Below, one piece after another: positions 52,122-62,791 of a stretch of 64,000 bases of DNA; the first letter of the stretch is position 1, and every line of letters begins with the position of its first letter. The notes under the pieces are model-generated. The model had not been told where the DNA came from. It did not search any database and saw nothing but the letters and a program-made list of their open reading frames with translations. Location: positions 806,001-870,000 of the forward strand of contig NZ_LKKK01000001.1 of the NCBI RefSeq assembly GCF_001446935.1, read 5' to 3'. The stretch comes from Pseudomonas sp. TTU2014-080ASC (lineage in GTDB: Bacteria; Pseudomonadota; Gammaproteobacteria; Pseudomonadales; Pseudomonadaceae). Made by a program: the position numbers and the translations under genes.

Positions 52122-54122
52122 TTACTTGCGCTTAATGGTCTTAAGCAGATCATCCGGAGTGATGTAACCCACTGCACCACCTGTGCTTTGCAGGCTACCC
52201 GGCTGCGGTTGGTTGAGAATGTGGCCCTTCATCTTGCCGATGATGTGCATCTCGCACGGCTTGCAATCGAATTTCAGGGTCAGCACTTCGTCCTGATGGA
52301 TCAACTGCATCGGTGCGACCTTGGTACGCACGCCGGTCACACCTTTAGCCTGTTTCGGGCACAGGTTGAAGGAGAAACGCAGGCAATGCTTGGTGATCAT
52401 CACCGGCACTTCGCCCGCCTCTTCGTGGGCCTCGTATGCGGCGTCAATCAACTGCACACCGTAACGGTGATAGAAGGCGCGGGCTTTCTCGTTGTAAACG
52501 TTGGCAAGGAAGGTCAGGTGCGACTCCGGGTACACCGGCGGCGGCACGCTGACAGGCTTACGGAAACCGCGCGGGTGCGCCGCCAGGCGGGCCTGAGTCA
52601 GCGCCTCAATTGCCTCACGGCGCAGGGATTTCAGCTGTGATCCGGGGATAAACGGCACCGCCTCCGATTCCACCTGCACATGGGCTGCGAAGTAAATGGT
52701 GGTACCCAGTTTGCCCAGCGTATCGATCAACTGCTCACGGGCTTGTTCAGCATCTTTTGCCGCCGCAAATGGCCCAGCCAGTGTCACGTCGACACTCACA
52801 CCGTCTTCACTGGTGACGGTGAGTTGCAGCTGATCCGCACTGCAACGGGCCAACCAGTTCACCGCCACACGGCGCTCGGCGGAAGTCTTCAAGAGCGCCT
52901 GCTGCCAGTTGTGGTCGAGGTTGCGGTTAAGCGTATGCAGCGGACGCAGGCGGAACATCGCTTCCGGCATTTCATTCGGCTCTACGCGGTAGCGGTAACG
53001 CGCCTGGCCGTCTTCTTCAAACTGCTCTTTCAGCTCGGCGATATTGGCGCGGAAGCCCACCACTTCGCGCTTAACCAACACGTTAAGGCCATCACCGTTG
53101 GACAACGGCGTGTCAGTCACGGCGATCAAATCGCGCTTGTTGACCTTTTCCACCTGCCCCACTGGCAAGCCGGTGAAGGTCGGCGAATCGAAGGCGCCGA
53201 TGTCGATCTTGCGATCGGTAACGAAATAGTCAGTGCTGCCACGGTGGAACGTCTTTTCCGCGTCCGGCGTAAAGAAGTGCTCGGTACGGCCGCTGGAGGC
53301 GCGAGCGAGATGCGGGCGTTGCTCAAGAATCGCGTCCAGTTCCTGACGGTAATGAGCGGTGATGTTCTTCACGTAGCTCATGTCTTTGTAGCGACCTTCG
53401 ATCTTGAAGGAACGCACACCGGCATCCACCAGATGGATCAGGTTAGCGGTCTGGTTGTTGTCCTTCATCGACAGCAAATGCTTGTCGTAGGCCACCACGC
53501 GGCCCTGATCGTCCTTCAGCGTGTACGGCAAGCGGCAGGCTTGCGAGCAGTCACCACGGTTGGCGCTGCGCCCGGTCTGCGCATGGGAGATGTTGCACTG
53601 GCCAGAGAACGCCACACACAGCGCACCGTGGATAAAGAACTCGATGGCGGAATCGACGTTCTCGCAAATCTCACGCACCTGTTGCAGGTTCAACTCCCGG
53701 GCCAGCACCAGCTGGGAGAAGCCTGCATTATCGAGGAACTTGGCCTTCTCCAGCGTGCGTATATCGCACTGAGTACTGGCGTGAATCTCGATAGGCGGCA
53801 GGTCCATTTCCATCACGCCCATGTCCTGCACGATCACAGCATCCACACCGGCTTCGTAAAGCTGCCAGATCAATTGGCGCGCAGGCTCCACTTCATCGTC
53901 ATGCAAAATGGTGTTGATGGTGACAAACACCCGCGCATGGAACAGATGGGCAAACTCCACCAGGCCCGCAATATCCGCCAGGCTATTGCTCGCGTTATGC
54001 CGCGCACCAAAGCTGGGGCCACCGATATACACGGCATCAGCGCCGTGCAGAATGGCCTCCTTGGCAATGGCGGCATCACGGGCCGGGCTCAACAATTCGA
54101 GGTGGTGCTTGGGCAAGGACAT
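52122..54122 (-). CDS. rlhA: 23S rRNA 5-hydroxycytidine C2501 synthase (U32 peptidase family)
   Basis: A 666-residue protein matching E. coli RlhA (YdcP) in length and layout. The N-terminal U32 domain starts [20 protein letters not shown] and includes [20 protein letters not shown] and [13 protein letters not shown], with the conserved cysteines. A DUF3656 middle domain and a C-terminal domain with [10 protein letters not shown] and [16 protein letters not shown] follow. It hydroxylates C2501 of 23S rRNA. TrhP-type relatives are about 450 residues, so the length favours RlhA. Divergent from polB. Confidence 0.9.
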   Translation of the reverse strand: MSLPKHHLELLSPARDAAIAKEAILHGADAVYIGGPSFGARHNASNSLADIAGLVEFAHLFHARVFVTINTILHDDEVEPARQLIWQLYEAGVDAVIVQDMGVMEMDLPPIEIHASTQCDIRTLEKAKFLDNAGFSQLVLARELNLQQVREICENVDSAIEFFIHGALCVAFSGQCNISHAQTGRSANRGDCSQACRLPYTLKDDQGRVVAYDKHLLSMKDNNQTANLIHLVDAGVRSFKIEGRYKDMSYVKNITAHYRQELDAILEQRPHLARASSGRTEHFFTPDAEKTFHRGSTDYFVTDRKIDIGAFDSPTFTGLPVGQVEKVNKRDLIAVTDTPLSNGDGLNVLVKREVVGFRANIAELKEQFEEDGQARYRYRVEPNEMPEAMFRLRPLHTLNRNLDHNWQQALLKTSAERRVAVNWLARCSADQLQLTVTSEDGVSVDVTLAGPFAAAKDAEQAREQLIDTLGKLGTTIYFAAHVQVESEAVPFIPGSQLKSLRREAIEALTQARLAAHPRGFRKPVSVPPPVYPESHLTFLANVYNEKARAFYHRYGVQLIDAAYEAHEEAGEVPVMITKHCLRFSFNLCPKQAKGVTGVRTKVAPMQLIHQDEVLTLKFDCKPCEMHIIGKMKGHILNQPQPGSLQSTGGAVGYITPDDLLKTIKRK

Positions 54123-54218
54123 GGCGGACTAATCTGTCAGGGAAATCGAACCGCGCATTTTACCCTTAATTGCACATTTGTCTGTGCCCGCCGGGATGAA
54201 ATACCAGCAATCGACACA

Positions 54219-54234
54219 CTGTATAGGCATACAG
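54219..54234. promoter_or_regulatory. SOS (LexA) box upstream of polB
   Basis: CTGTATAGGCATACAG fits the CTGT-N8-ACAG LexA consensus perfectly, and six of the eight inner bases are self-complementary. It lies 47 bases before the polB start and 96 bases before the divergent rlhA start. E. coli polB (dinA) is LexA-controlled, so the same is expected here. Confidence 0.88.
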
Positions 54235-54281
54235 ACCAGAGACACGTAGAATCAGTGCCTTATTCGTTCGAGGTTCTTGCG

Positions 54282-56645
54282 GTGGACTTAAAACAGGGCT
54301 TTCTTCTGACCCGACACTGGCGCGACACGCCGGACGGGACGCAGGTGGAGTTCTGGCTGGCCACTGACGACGGCCCGCGGCGCATTCGCATCCCGCAGCA
54401 AACCTCCGTTGCGTTTATACCCGCCGAACAGCAGGACAAAGCGCTAGCGGTGATCAGCAAAGAAAAAGGCGCTGAGCTGCGCCCGCTTGGCCTGAAAGAT
54501 TTTCGCCACCGCCCCGTCGTGGGGCTGTACTGCCAGCAGCACCATCAGCTGATTGATCTGGAAAAGCAGCTGATCCGCGCCGGTGTGGATATCTACGAAG
54601 CCGACGTACGCCCGCCCGAGCGCTACCTGATGGAGCGTTTTATCAACGCGCCGGTGCTGTTCGGCGGCCAAGCCGATGCCAGCGGCGTGCTGCTCAACGC
54701 CCAGATCAAACCCATCCAGGATTACCGCCCAGCCCTCAAACTGGCCTCACTGGATATCGAAACCAGCGAGTTCGGCGAGCTGTATTCCATCGGCATCCAC
54801 GGCTGCGGCCAGCGTCAGGTGTACATGCTGGGGCGCGCCAAAGAAGACGATGCGCCGGTGGATTTTGATCTGGAGTTCTGCGCCACCCGTGCCGAGCTGC
54901 TGCAACGCCTGAATCAGTGGGTACAGACCCACGACCCGGACGCGATCATCGGCTGGAACGTGGTCCAGTTCGACTTCCGCGTACTGCATAAACACTCCCG
55001 CGAACTCGGCGTGCCGTTGCTGTTGGGCCGCGATGGCAGCGAAATGCAATGGCGCGAGCACGGCAGCGGCAACAATCACTACTTTGCCGCTGCGGCGGGC
55101 CGATTGATTATCGACGGCATCGAAGCGCTGCGTTCGGCGACGTGGTCGTTCCCTTCGTTCAGTCTGGAAAACGTCGCGCAAACCCTGCTCGGTACCGGCA
55201 AAGACATCTCCACGCCCTACCAGCGCATGGACGAAATCAACCGCATGTTCGCCGAAGACAAACCGGCGCTGGCCCGTTACAACCTGCGCGACTGCGAGCT
55301 AGTCACAGAGATTTTCGCCAAAACCGACATCCTCAACTTCCTGCTCGAACGCGCCACCGTCACCGGCCTGCCCGCCGACCGCATGGGCGGCTCGGTGGCA
55401 GCGTTTGAGCACCTGTATATGCCGCTGATGCACCGCTTGGGTTTTGTTGCACCGAACCTGCGCGATAAAGCACCTCACGCCAGCCCAGGCGGCTTTGTCA
55501 TGGACTCGCAACCGGGCCTGTATGAGTCGGTGTTGGTGCTGGATTACAAAAGCCTGTATCCGTCGATTATCCGCACCTTCCTGATCGACCCGGTGGGACT
55601 GATCGAAGGCCTGCTTCAGCCAGATGATGCGCACTCGGTGGAAGGCTTTCGTGGTGGCCGTTTCTCCCGCACCCAGCATGCGCTGCCGTCGATTGTCGAG
55701 CGCGTGTGGCAGGGCCGCGAAGCCGCAAAACGGGAGAAAAACGCCCCGCTGTCACAAGCCCTGAAAATCATCATGAACGCCTTCTACGGCGTGCTGGGTT
55801 CAAGCGGTTGCCGCTTCTTTGATACGCGCCTGGCCTCCTCTATCACCCTGCGCGGCCACCAGATCATGGGCCGCACCCGCGAGCTGATCGAAGCCGAAGG
55901 TTATACGGTGATCTACGGCGATACCGACTCCACCTTCGTCTGGCTCAAACGACCCCACAACGAAGAAGACGCCGCCCGCATCGGCCGCGCCTTAGTGGCC
56001 AAGGTCAACCAATGGTGGAAGGATCATCTGCTTAAAGAGTTCGGCCTCACCAGCGCCCTGGAGCTGCAATACGAAAGCCATTACAAACGCTTCCTGATGC
56101 CCACCATTCGCGGTGCGGATGAAGGCAGCAAAAAACGCTACGCAGGCTTAGTGACCCGCGCAGACGGCAGTCACGATATGGTCTTCAAAGGCCTGGAAAC
56201 CGTACGCAGCGACTGGTCACCGCTGGCCCAGCAGTTTCAGCGCGAGCTGTACGAAAAAATCTTCCTGCGCCAGCCCTATCAGGCCTACGTGCGCGACTAC
56301 GTTGAACGCACACTTTCCGGCGAATTTGACGACCTGCTGGTCTACCGCAAACGCCTGCGTCGCAAACTCAGCGACTATGAACGCAACGTCCCGCCCCAAG
56401 TCCGCGCCGCCCGCCTCGCCGACGAACACAACGCCGCCCACGGCCGCCCACTGCAATACCAGAACGGCGGCTGGATCAACTACGTCATCACCACCAGCGG
56501 CCCGCAACCGCTTGAAGCCCTCAGCGCGCCGATGGATTACGAGCATTACCTCAGCAAGCAACTACAGCCGGTGGCGGATGCGATATTGCCGTTTGTGGAT
56601 GATGATTTCGGGACGTTGGTTGGGGGGCAGTTGGGGTTGTTTTGA
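54282..56645 (+). CDS. polB: DNA polymerase II (family B)
   Basis: A 787-residue damage-tolerant replicative-type polymerase with 3'-5' exonuclease. Exo [17 protein letters not shown] near residue 157; Exo [16 protein letters not shown]; Exo [16 protein letters not shown]. Polymerase motif [14 protein letters not shown] near 420; motif [16 protein letters not shown] near 495; motif [11 protein letters not shown] near 545. The GTG at 54282 gives [15 protein letters not shown], as in other pseudomonads, with GAGG upstream. The frame stays open far upstream only because of reverse-strand rlhA codons. Length agrees with E. coli Pol II (783). Confidence 0.95.
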   Translation: MDLKQGFLLTRHWRDTPDGTQVEFWLATDDGPRRIRIPQQTSVAFIPAEQQDKALAVISKEKGAELRPLGLKDFRHRPVVGLYCQQHHQLIDLEKQLIRAGVDIYEADVRPPERYLMERFINAPVLFGGQADASGVLLNAQIKPIQDYRPALKLASLDIETSEFGELYSIGIHGCGQRQVYMLGRAKEDDAPVDFDLEFCATRAELLQRLNQWVQTHDPDAIIGWNVVQFDFRVLHKHSRELGVPLLLGRDGSEMQWREHGSGNNHYFAAAAGRLIIDGIEALRSATWSFPSFSLENVAQTLLGTGKDISTPYQRMDEINRMFAEDKPALARYNLRDCELVTEIFAKTDILNFLLERATVTGLPADRMGGSVAAFEHLYMPLMHRLGFVAPNLRDKAPHASPGGFVMDSQPGLYESVLVLDYKSLYPSIIRTFLIDPVGLIEGLLQPDDAHSVEGFRGGRFSRTQHALPSIVERVWQGREAAKREKNAPLSQALKIIMNAFYGVLGSSGCRFFDTRLASSITLRGHQIMGRTRELIEAEGYTVIYGDTDSTFVWLKRPHNEEDAARIGRALVAKVNQWWKDHLLKEFGLTSALELQYESHYKRFLMPTIRGADEGSKKRYAGLVTRADGSHDMVFKGLETVRSDWSPLAQQFQRELYEKIFLRQPYQAYVRDYVERTLSGEFDDLLVYRKRLRRKLSDYERNVPPQVRAARLADEHNAAHGRPLQYQNGGWINYVITTSGPQPLEALSAPMDYEHYLSKQLQPVADAILPFVDDDFGTLVGGQLGLF

Positions 56646-56779
56646 GTAAGACATCGCAGGCTGTACCTTCTACCGTCCTGCCCTCTTACTTAACTGTTAG
56701 AGACCTGAAACTTCATTAAACCAGCTAAGATTAGTTTCATATAACGTCCCCAAAGCGCCAAGCCTAAACGGCTCAACTC

Positions 56780-57205
56780 ATGAGAAAGCGATTTCTTCCG
56801 TCAACATATGACTCACTCTGTGAAGAAGATCCCCACGGATTTGGCGTCTTGTTAGACGCATTACGAAACGAACCTCACAAAGTTCGAGCAATCGTCACAG
56901 CCAATCCGGCTTTGCTCTACGTGACAAACTTAGCTGGGGAGAATGTCCTGCATTGGCTCGCTATAGAAAACAGACATGAAGAAGTACGACTACTAAGAAG
57001 CTTGGGTTCACCAATTCCAAAAAACGCATTAATTGATGCTGTAGAACTAGGAAAACTTGAAACTGTAATAACTTTGCTAGAGCTTGGATCGGAAGTCATC
57101 CCAAGTGAAATAACCCAAGCTATTAATTATAAACTTCCAAACCTAAACAAGAAAAAAACATCGCTCATCAGACGATATTTCAAACAGTTTGGGTACGAAG
57201 TTTAG
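56780..57205 (+). CDS. Small ankyrin-repeat-like protein, AT-rich
   Basis: A 141-residue cytoplasmic protein. Segments such as NLAGENVLHWLAIENRHEEV, LLRSLGSPIPKNALIDAVEL and LETVITLLELGSEVIPSEIT read as two to three ankyrin-like helix pairs. My count over 56821-57180 gives 150 G+C in 360 bases (about 42 percent), well below the flanking genes, which suggests recent acquisition. It faces the end of a type VI secretion operon. It could be an immunity protein or an orphan cargo gene; no such activity is shown by sequence. Confidence 0.7.
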   Translation: MRKRFLPSTYDSLCEEDPHGFGVLLDALRNEPHKVRAIVTANPALLYVTNLAGENVLHWLAIENRHEEVRLLRSLGSPIPKNALIDAVELGKLETVITLLELGSEVIPSEITQAINYKLPNLNKKKTSLIRRYFKQFGYEV

Positions 57206-57398
57206 CCTTCACCTAATTGGCACCGACATCTACGCCATAGCCAGAGTAACCCATAGCAAGAACCCCAAATAACCTCTCTGGTTTGATGTGCTTTGGAGGT
57301 TTTACGAAAACTAGGGGCGACTCAAGCGAAATCGCCTGCCCGCCCCCAAATTTTAGGCCAGATTTCTGTTGTGCCTCACTCATTCGCAATGAGCGAGC

Positions 57399-57752
57399 TT
57401 ACATCTTAGGCAACTTCGAGAAAAACTCAGCCATCTCCCCAGGGAAACCTTTGGCGATGGTCTCTCGGAGGTCATTCATGGCACTGTTAAAATCTTTCGG
57501 AATTTCTTTTGCTTGCATGGCTTGGTGGTCCGACACATTAGCCTGCAAGCCATCAAAGATGCCTTTCATGTTATTCAACATGCTGTCGCCAGATTGCGTA
57601 ACACTTTTCAGGACAGAGCTCGCCGTATCCGGGCCAGACATTTTAATATCGTTAACCCCCTGGAGAAATGTCTTACTCAAAGAGGCTTGGGAACTCTGCC
57701 CCATATTTAAACTGGCTTGCATGGTTTCAAGTAGTTTTGCTGGATCTAACAT
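57399..57752 (-). CDS. Small helical protein at the end of the type VI operon
   Basis: A 117-residue protein without signal peptide, membrane helix or cysteine. It is rich in Ser, Gln, Lys and Met and should be mostly helical (LLETMQASLNMGQSSQASLS, VLKSVTQSGDSMLNNMKGIF). It starts 24 bp after the tssM stop on the same strand, so it is the last gene of the operon. I do not recognise the family with confidence. It may be a structural accessory, chaperone or Hcp-dependent cargo. Confidence 0.75.
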   Translation of the reverse strand: MLDPAKLLETMQASLNMGQSSQASLSKTFLQGVNDIKMSGPDTASSVLKSVTQSGDSMLNNMKGIFDGLQANVSDHQAMQAKEIPKDFNSAMNDLRETIAKGFPGEMAEFFSKLPKM

Positions 57753-57776
57753 ACGTATTACCTCTGTCGATGGTGT

Positions 57777-60700
57777 TTATATTGCTTTAGGGCATGAAAA
57801 GCCTTTCAGCCCTCGTGACCACAGTGGGAAGTCTTTCATGGTTGAACGCAGTTCGAGTTTCAATACACCAACCACGGAAGACATCGATGCCGTCAGTTCA
57901 CGCCTGTCACCGTCAATCGCAACAGGGTTGCTGGCGTCAAACATTCGGAACAGCGCCCATGGCCCGTCGAAGTTGGCTACCTGGACCTGCCCTGTCCCCG
58001 TCTTGAATGTCAGTCGTACATAGCTGCCCCCCTTGGGGCCTGGCCATTCGACGCGGGTCGGCTGGATAAAACCATGACTGTAGGTAATCACTTGCCCGTC
58101 AATATCCAGAATGGCCTCAGTGATGGTCGGTGTCAGTGATAACGGCCGTACGAACATCGAGAACGACAGTTTTTCGCCCGACGTAAAGAAGGTGTTGCGG
58201 ATCAGCGCAGCATTTTCAAAGGCGCTCAGCGTGCTCTTGGTGACCAGGCCTTCTGCTCCCGGTTTGGCACTCCACCTCTGCGCATTCACGTCGACGTAGG
58301 AAGCCAGGTTGTCATCGAAGAACTGCTGCATGGCCCCGCCCCGGCCAAACATGCGGGAGAAGTCATCAATACCGACCTCTGCCCGGGCATTGCGCACAAA
58401 TGGATAACGCCCACTAATGCTGCTGTTGCATAACCCGGAGGCCAGGGAAGATGCCCCTTTGCTCAGGTTCTGCTGACTTTGCCTCACGGTTTGGGTATCG
58501 CCAACTTGCAGCAGATCCGTCATGACGCTACGCACGGGCTCTGGCTGGCGCGCTGCATCTAGCTGTAAGCGTTTCAACATGTCGTTCGCCGGAACGACCT
58601 GCCCCCCGCGCAAGGATATCGATAACGTGCTCAACTGGTTGTAGAGCGCTTCGAAGCTGCGATTCAGCGGATCGTTATTGTTGTTGGTTTGCAAAAGCTG
58701 GTAACCCAGTCTGCGTATCAACTCGAAACGATCCTCGACAGCACGCTCCGGCGTTAGACGAAAGCGTGAACGCTCCCCCGAAATTTCGCCGAGAATATCC
58801 CGTCGCTGTTGCTCGATGTGGTTTCGCTGACTATCAAACCAACTGGCAGCATCGCCTTGATTGGTTCCGGTCATACTGGTTTCACGCGCGACAAATCGCA
58901 CCAGATTGGCCAACGGTGATGACGGATCGGACAGCTGACGCGCCAAACTCGCGGCGTCCTCCAACCCATTGACCGGACGGGCGCGAACATCACGCACAAA
59001 GACGTCCCACTTATCAGCATATTCAATCAAGTACAGCTTTCTCGCCTCGTCCGCCAACCTCTGCGCCGAAGCTAGCGAGTCGAGCTTCGTGCTGCCTTCT
59101 TCGCTTTCACGCAGTACCCAGGACTCCTCCTCAATCATGTCTTTGCTCGCATCATCCAACTGCGGCAAAAATACGTCTCGGTAACTTGCCCGGGTATAGA
59201 ACCCCGAGACTGCGGTGTCGGTAACGGTGGCCTGGCTCTTGCGCCGCAACATCAGGGAGACGTTTGGCCCGGCCGCATCGGCCAGCGAAATATCCCAGAT
59301 GGCCGCGGGAAGTGGTTTCTCTTCAATACGACGTACCACCCTGGCCTGCATTGGGATGTTCATCGCTTTCACCCGGGCCAGGCGCAGCAGGTCATCGTTC
59401 ATCTTCATCACCGGCGCGTTGGGCAAGGAAAACATTTCGCGCAAGTGGTAGATGAAAACGTCCTTGTTCATGTCGGTGTAGCCCTGAGGGATGAGGTTCT
59501 CCCAGCGAGCCATGAACCAGTTGACCAATGCCTCGTCCGAACGATGTTCAGGCTTGCCGAGCATCACATACACTTTCAGTGTGCTGTACACATCCTTGTT
59601 CGAGTCTGAAACGTCGTTCTTCAACTCGCTAGCAATGTAATTCTCGACGGCGGGCCAAAAGATTTGCAGCAAATGGCGCTGATAGGTCTTTTTTGCCGCA
59701 TTGTTAATTAGCTTGTGTTCAATATAGGGGTTGAGGAACGGCGATACTTCGCCCAACAGTTGGACGTTCATATACCCCATCTGCTCATAAGCCGAGATCA
59801 CATCGTCGCTGATGCGATTGGTGACCGGTATTTCCCGCACAATGCGTTTGGTTTCGTCAAAGCGTGCGGCGATGTAGGAGATGTAGTCGCTTTCCCACAA
59901 ATAACGCATGGCCAGCACATTCAAAAACACCGCCAGCAGAATGAACACCACGACATAGCGCCCGCCTGCAGCCAACTTGTTACCTGACAGCAGGGTTTTC
60001 GAGGAGTGTTGCAAGACCCCACGTTCCTGCCAGGCATAAGTCAACTCAGGCAGGTAAATGTGGCCTGTGGGTCGGTCCTCGTACATGTCCGCAGCCTGGG
60101 CGTTGTAGATAGCGTCTCGCGGCGGTAGCGCAATGGCACTGCCCAACCAGACCTGCTGGAGATGGCAGGAATACCCCACCGGCGTCTGCGGAAAAATCTG
60201 TTCTAGCAACGAGTAGAGGGGATTACCCAACGAACCCAGCGATTCAGTGAAGAACAACAATTGCTGACGACATTCAGCGTCGGGGGCATCGTGTAAGAGT
60301 TCAAGTACGTGGTGACTCACCCTAGCCACCATTTCGCGGTACAGGCTTTCGTACTGTGTAAACAGCGTCTCGGCATTTTTGGCGCGGTTCAGACTGAAGC
60401 CCATGCCCTTTTGCAGCAACTCGTCATCGAGCATCGACAGGAAGGTTTCACCGCCCGTGATCTGGTCAATATGGCTGATGGTGAAGTACACCGCCAAATC
60501 AGAACGAAATGTGGAGGCGGTCTCCAGTAGGCGCACGCGCAAAGCATCGGCTACGGATTTTCTTTCCGTCATCGTGGCTCGCAGCAGCCAACGAGCATCC
60601 AGGCACAGGATAATGCCATCGATGCCAGGGTAACGACGATGGCGCTTGATCAACTTGAACAGCGTATCGCGAGCCTTTGCGGCTTCTTCGCCATCACCGT

Positions 60701-61253
60701 TCAACTGGATCCACTCGCCTGATGTGTCGATGTAGACCGAGTTTTCCGCCAGCCACAAGTTGCAGTCTTGCGTCGGCCCGACATCAACCGTCTGCTGCAA
60801 GCCATAGTGTTCTGCCAGCAAGAAACGTTCGCCACTCTCGCCGATCAGCGAGGTTTTCCCACTGCCAGGTGGGCCGACCACCAAAAACCAGGGCTTCTCG
60901 CTGATGTGCTCACGAGTGAAGCGATAACGGAAGCGTTGCCAGCCCGTGCGTTGTTTGGCCAACCCGACGTACTGCAACGTTCGCAGCGCATCATGGAATC
61001 GCGTGGTGACACGATCGCGCTGGGCTGTTTTTTTCCGGATAGCTCTCGGCGCCCGCACATGACGAAATACCCAGGCCAAGAAGCTCGCAACGAAGGGCCA
61101 CAACGCCCAGCACAAAATGAGGGTGATGATGATCGCCCGCACCCAAAACCCGAATAGGGGTCGATAGATGCCAATTGCAATCAACGGCCCTACCCACCAC
61201 ACCACAGCACAAAGAAGCAGGGCGAACACTAAGATAGTTATTCTACGAATCAT
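57777..61253 (-). CDS. tssM: Type VI secretion inner-membrane protein TssM (IcmF)
   Basis: A 1158-residue protein, the core of the T6SS membrane complex with TssL and TssJ. Two N-terminal membrane helices (about residues 5-30 and 38-62), a cytoplasmic NTPase with Walker A GPPGSGKTS at 127-135, a third helix near residue 435 (YVVVFILLAVFLNVLAMRYL), and a large periplasmic domain with the C-terminal part that contacts TssJ. Intact. It lies 32 bp after tssL. Confidence 0.95.
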   Translation of the reverse strand: MIRRITILVFALLLCAVVWWVGPLIAIGIYRPLFGFWVRAIIITLILCWALWPFVASFLAWVFRHVRAPRAIRKKTAQRDRVTTRFHDALRTLQYVGLAKQRTGWQRFRYRFTREHISEKPWFLVVGPPGSGKTSLIGESGERFLLAEHYGLQQTVDVGPTQDCNLWLAENSVYIDTSGEWIQLNGDGEEAAKARDTLFKLIKRHRRYPGIDGIILCLDARWLLRATMTERKSVADALRVRLLETASTFRSDLAVYFTISHIDQITGGETFLSMLDDELLQKGMGFSLNRAKNAETLFTQYESLYREMVARVSHHVLELLHDAPDAECRQQLLFFTESLGSLGNPLYSLLEQIFPQTPVGYSCHLQQVWLGSAIALPPRDAIYNAQAADMYEDRPTGHIYLPELTYAWQERGVLQHSSKTLLSGNKLAAGGRYVVVFILLAVFLNVLAMRYLWESDYISYIAARFDETKRIVREIPVTNRISDDVISAYEQMGYMNVQLLGEVSPFLNPYIEHKLINNAAKKTYQRHLLQIFWPAVENYIASELKNDVSDSNKDVYSTLKVYVMLGKPEHRSDEALVNWFMARWENLIPQGYTDMNKDVFIYHLREMFSLPNAPVMKMNDDLLRLARVKAMNIPMQARVVRRIEEKPLPAAIWDISLADAAGPNVSLMLRRKSQATVTDTAVSGFYTRASYRDVFLPQLDDASKDMIEEESWVLRESEEGSTKLDSLASAQRLADEARKLYLIEYADKWDVFVRDVRARPVNGLEDAASLARQLSDPSSPLANLVRFVARETSMTGTNQGDAASWFDSQRNHIEQQRRDILGEISGERSRFRLTPERAVEDRFELIRRLGYQLLQTNNNNDPLNRSFEALYNQLSTLSISLRGGQVVPANDMLKRLQLDAARQPEPVRSVMTDLLQVGDTQTVRQSQQNLSKGASSLASGLCNSSISGRYPFVRNARAEVGIDDFSRMFGRGGAMQQFFDDNLASYVDVNAQRWSAKPGAEGLVTKSTLSAFENAALIRNTFFTSGEKLSFSMFVRPLSLTPTITEAILDIDGQVITYSHGFIQPTRVEWPGPKGGSYVRLTFKTGTGQVQVANFDGPWALFRMFDASNPVAIDGDRRELTASMSSVVGVLKLELRSTMKDFPLWSRGLKGFSCPKAI

Positions 61254-61285
61254 AAAAATGTCTTATCCCTAGACGATGAGTGCTT

Positions 61286-62791
61286 TTAGTCTTCCTGAGG
61301 GCCGGCGGAGACGCCGGTGCTGTTGAGGTCAACCGGGGGAGTCGAAGCTTCTCGCTCACCGATCTTCCACAGGATGTCTACACGACGGTTACGGCGGCGT
61401 CCTTGCTCCGTGTCGTTGCTGTCTAGCGGCTCGGTATCGCCCTTGCCCACTGAGGTCAAACTGCGCTGGTATTTACTGCCCTGCATCGACTCGCGCATGA
61501 TGTCGGCAACTGTCTTCGCCCGACCTTCGGAGAGTTTCAGGTTGGAGTTGCTTGGGGAGTTGCGATAAGGCTTGTTGTCGGTGTGGCCGATCACTTCAAG
61601 ATCACCCGGCCACGGCGCCAGCGCCTCGCCCAGACGCTCGACGTTGCGTTTCTTTTTAAACTCTTCCGACAACACGGCTTGCCCCGTGGCAAAAGCGCCA
61701 TCGGAGGTAAAAATCAACAGCCAGCCACGCGGGTCAGAGCGCACCTCCAACCAACCTTCGCTGAGGATTGCCGGCAACGGTTGCGGCAAAGTTTCCATTA
61801 TGTTGATCTTGCGCGGCATCGGCGGCGACCAAGCCAGGATGGCATTGCGCAGCGACTTGGATTGATCGTGCAGGTACCACGCAGCAGTACCGTACACCAG
61901 CAACATCACCATGACGCCGTAACCCAGCAATTTCGCCGGGCTAATCCAGCGCACTTTGCGCACGATCTTCTCGACACCCGCATCGGCCAGAGTTTGTGTC
62001 GGGTTCTGGCTATACAGCAAATTATCGAGATGATTGCGTATATCAGCCAGCAACACCTGCCCACGCTCCATCACCCGATACTGGCCCTCAAAACCTAACG
62101 ACAGGATCAGGTCGTAGAAAGCCAGGATATCTTTATCGCGGGGCGTTGCTGCCATGTAGTCCTGGAGGTGCTCAAAACATTTTTCCCCGCCCCAGGCATC
62201 GTGATAGAACTCCACCAGCAGGCTGAGATTAATTCCCCCCGCGTCGAGCGTGCTCAAGCAGCTCTCATCGAGATAGGAGCACAATAGGTAGGCCAGTTTA
62301 TCGACGTCGACGGGAGAAACCTGGTTCTTCAACAAGGTCTGCCGGAACTGTTGAAGCTCGCGGACAAACTGGGAGCGCACCACTGCCAAGTTTAGCTGGC
62401 GTTGACTACGTACCCGTTCGGCCTGCAACAAAGTTGGCACAGCGGCAGCAATCAGTGGGTTATCCCAGCTGCCCATCAACACACCGGGCTTGCTCAATGC
62501 CGACCGACTGTACGGGTTGGTGGAGCTTGTCATCGACTCCTCACCACTATGGCCCAACGGCTCAAGCTCACCTGCCCCACGTGTGATCGCAGGAGCTTCA
62601 GACTCAGACCGGCTGGTCAGGCCTGAGCTGCCATGCCGTAGTTTTTCAGCCAGTGCCCGGGCCCCCGATGCAATGCCTGCGACCTCCGCCGTCGTACTCC
62701 CCAACTGCCCACCGATTGAAGGCGTCTGTGGATACGCTTTATTACGCAGGTTGGCCATTGCCGCACGGGTTCTTTGTTCAAACTCGTTCAT
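61286..62791 (-). CDS. tssL: Type VI secretion protein TssL with fused OmpA domain
   Basis: A 501-residue protein. The start at 62791 (MNEFEQRTRAAMANLRNKAY) overlaps the tssK stop (ATGA) with GGGAGAG upstream. The DotU cytoplasmic domain contains VDKLAYLLCSYLDESCLST and FYHDAWGGEKCFEHLQDYM, followed by one membrane helix (LLGYGVMVMLLVYGTAAWYL). A C-terminal OmpA-like peptidoglycan-binding domain has LEVIGHTDNKPYRNSPSNSN, LSEGRAKTVADIM and GRRRNRRVDILWK. This extended form anchors the secretion complex to the cell wall. Confidence 0.94.
   Translation of the reverse strand: MNEFEQRTRAAMANLRNKAYPQTPSIGGQLGSTTAEVAGIASGARALAEKLRHGSSGLTSRSESEAPAITRGAGELEPLGHSGEESMTSSTNPYSRSALSKPGVLMGSWDNPLIAAAVPTLLQAERVRSQRQLNLAVVRSQFVRELQQFRQTLLKNQVSPVDVDKLAYLLCSYLDESCLSTLDAGGINLSLLVEFYHDAWGGEKCFEHLQDYMAATPRDKDILAFYDLILSLGFEGQYRVMERGQVLLADIRNHLDNLLYSQNPTQTLADAGVEKIVRKVRWISPAKLLGYGVMVMLLVYGTAAWYLHDQSKSLRNAILAWSPPMPRKINIMETLPQPLPAILSEGWLEVRSDPRGWLLIFTSDGAFATGQAVLSEEFKKKRNVERLGEALAPWPGDLEVIGHTDNKPYRNSPSNSNLKLSEGRAKTVADIMRESMQGSKYQRSLTSVGKGDTEPLDSNDTEQGRRRNRRVDILWKIGEREASTPPVDLNSTGVSAGPQED

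Noticed and set aside
52680..54281. 534-codon upstream extension of the polB frame
   Set aside because: It is the reverse complement of rlhA coding sequence; the family N-terminus and a ribosome site are at 54282.
57206..57398. Possible gene remnant or toxin partner beside the ankyrin-like gene
   Set aside because: Only a short CTCATT/AATGAG hairpin was found; no open frame with coding character remains.
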